A stretch of DNA of 64,000 nucleotides from Prostheceraeus crozeri. Taxonomy: Eukaryota > Platyhelminthes > Polycladida > Euryleptidae. The DNA is taken from assembly GCA_907163375.1 (NCBI GenBank), contig CAJQUW010001718.1, forward strand, positions 62,001 through 126,000, in the 5' to 3' direction. The notes beneath the pieces are model-generated. The model made no database searches and had not been told where the DNA came from. It worked only from the letters and a program-made list of their open reading frames with translations. A program made the translations under genes and the position numbers. This document shows positions 55,501 through 58,500 of this stretch, one piece after another; within the stretch, counting starts at the first letter, position 1, and every line of letters starts with the position of its first letter.

Positions 55501-58500
55501 CAGTCACTTCGGCAGGTCACAATCACTTCGGCAGGTCACAATCACTTCGGCAGTTCAGTCACTTCGGCAGGCCACAATCACTTCGGCAGTTCAGTCACTC
55601 CGGCAGGTCACAGTCACTTCGGCAGGTCACAATCACTTCGGCAGGTCACAATCACTTCGGCAGTTCAGTCACTTCGGCAGGCCACAATCACTCCGGCAGG
55701 CCACAGTCACTTCGGCAGTTCAGTCACTCCGGCAGGTCACAGTCACTTCGGCAGGTCACAGTCACTCCGGCAGGTCACAGTCACTTCGGCAGTTCAGTCA
55801 CTCCGGCAGGTCACAGTCACTTCGGCAGGTCACAGTCACTTCGGCAGGTCACAGTCACTTCGGCAGGTCACAGTCACTCCGGCAGGTCACAGTCACTTCG
55901 GCAGGTCACAGTCACTTCGGCAGGTCACAGTCACTTCGGCAGGTCACAGTCACTTCGGCAGGTCACAGTCACTCTGGCAGGTCACAGTCACTTCGGCAGG
56001 TCACAGTCACTTCGGCAGGTCACAGTCACTTCGGCAGTTCAGTCACTCCGGCAGGTCACAGTCACTTCGGCAGGTCACAGTCACTTCGGCAGGTCACAGT
56101 CACTTCGGAAGGTCACAGTCACTCTGGCAGGTCACAGTCACTTCGGCAGTTCAGTCACTCCGGCAGGTCACAGTCACTTCGGCAGGTCACAGTCACTTCG
56201 GCAGGTCACAGTCACTCCGGCAGGTCACAGTCACTTCGGCAGGTCACAGTCACTTCGGCAGGTCACAGTCACTTCGGCAGGTCACAGTCACTTCGGCAGG
56301 CCACAATCACTTCGGCAGTTCAGTCACTCCGGCAGGTCACAGTCACTTCGACAGGCCACAGTCACTTCAGCAGGCCACAGTCACTTCGGAAGGTCACAGT
56401 CACTCTGGCAGGTCACAGTCACTTCGGCAGTTCACAGTCACTTCGGCAGGCCACAGTCACTTCGACAGGTCACAGTCACTTCGTCAGGCCACAGTCACTC
56501 CGGCAGGTCACAGTCACTTCGGCAGGTCACAGTCACTCCGGCAGGTCACAGCCACTTCGACAGGCCACAGTCACTTCGGCCGGTCACAGTCACTTCGACA
56601 GGTCACAGTCACTTCGGCAGGTCACAGTCACTTCGGCAGGTCACAGTCACTTCGGCAGTTCAGTCACTCCGGCAGGTCACAGTCACTTCGGCAGGTCACA
56701 GTCACTTCGGCAGGTCACAGTCACTTCGGCAGGTCACAGTCACTTCGGCAGTTCAGTCACTCCGGCAGGTCACAGTCACTTCGGCAGGTCACAGTCACTT
56801 CGGCAGGTCACAGTCACTTCGGCAGGTCACAGTCACTTCGGCAGGTCACAGTCACTTCGGCAGTTCAGTCACTCCGGCAGGTCACAGTCACTTCGGCAGG
56901 TCACAGTCACTTCGGCAGTTCAGTCACTCCGGCAGGTCACAGTCACTTCGGCAGGTCACAGTCACTTCGGCAGGTCACAGTCACTCCGGCAGGTCACAGT
57001 CACTTCGGCAGGTCACAGTCACTTCGGCAGTTCAGTCACTCCGGCAGGTCACAGTCACTTCGGCAGGTCACAGTCACTCCGGCAGTTCAGTCACTTCGGC
57101 AGGTCACAGTCACTTCGGCAGGTCACAGTCACTTCGGCAGTTCAGTCACTCCGGCAGGTCACAGTCACTTCGGCAGGTCACAGTCACTTCGGAAGGTCAC
57201 AGTCACTTCGGCAGGTCACAGTCACTTCGGCAGTTCAGTCACTCCGGCAGGTCACAGTCACTTCGGCAGGTCACAGTCACTTCGGCAGTTCAGTCACTCC
57301 GGCAGGTCACAGTCACTTCGGCAGGTCACAGTCACTTCGGAAGGTCACAGTCACTGAGGATGCTCCCCAGCTTTCTTAAGCTGAATAGAGCCGTTCGTAG
57401 AAATCAAACCTACAGTGACTTCCGGCATAGGAGAATCACCTGTCTTGCTTTCGTTTCGGTGCCGGAACATTGGTTGCTTGAGTCTCACTGCAGGATGATT
57501 GCATTCAGTGTACATAATACTCGGCGAAAACGACTACCTTTATAGCTCTGAAATTCAAAATCTCATGGATAGCCTCCATTGCAGTTCTGCACAGCGTCTG
57601 AACGATAAAGTTAACGCAACTTGCGCGTGTTGTACGAGAATGAGAAGTGATAAGATCATGAAGATGAAAATAGCAGACAAGGCAGAAATGAGAAGAATAT
57701 GCGATGTGAGGCTGACCGATGGACACAGGAGTGAAGACATAAGGAGGATGAGCCTGAAATGCAGTTCCGATGTGCGATGAGGACTGCAGTACTGGCATGA
57801 CCACATTCTGAGAATTAGAGATGACTCTACAAAGAGACGTTTCCAGTTGGAAGTCGGAGGCAGGACGACAAGAGGAAGACCAAGGAAAACATGGTCACAA
57901 GTGGTTCCAGTCGAGCCCGCCTACAAGGACATGCTCGGAATATGGAAAATATGTCCTTACATCCGTGTTGTCCTTAAAAACGTGTTCCGCCATAAAGTGC
58001 ATTCAATGTACATGATGCCCGGTGGTTATGGATCTGCTGCAACGCTCACAAACGGTCAAATACGGCCACCATGATATTCAAAATCTCATGGATAGTTTCC
58101 GTTGCAGTTCGGCACAACATGTGAGACATCAGTTTAACGCCTGGCCACATTCTGAGAGGAGGATGACTGGACGAAGAGATCTTTCCAGCTGGAGGTCGGA
58201 AGCAGAGGGCCATCAGGAAGACCAAAGAGAACATGGTCACAAGCCGTCTTCGATGCTCAGCAATGCTCTACGATCTGCAGCAGTGGAGGCGCATCAGAAA
58301 GCAGCAACCGTCTGATCCCGGTCACCGTGGAAAGGACAAAAACGGAGGTGTGTCAATGATTTAAAAACAACAACTTGTGACATTTGTTTTGCTTGACACG
58401 CGCACGCCGCTAAACGTCGAAAAACTGTCAGTTTTATAATGCTGCTGATAAGAAGTGACCATTAGATCTTGCTATTGTAAGCATTTCAGCTGTTTGATTT

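Noticed and set aside
54693-57545. 950-codon and 876-codon open frames as a repeat-protein gene
   Set aside because: They are fully explained by a stop-free 19-bp tandem unit. They overlap each other in different frames, show no splice context, and lie antisense in an ANOS1 intron.
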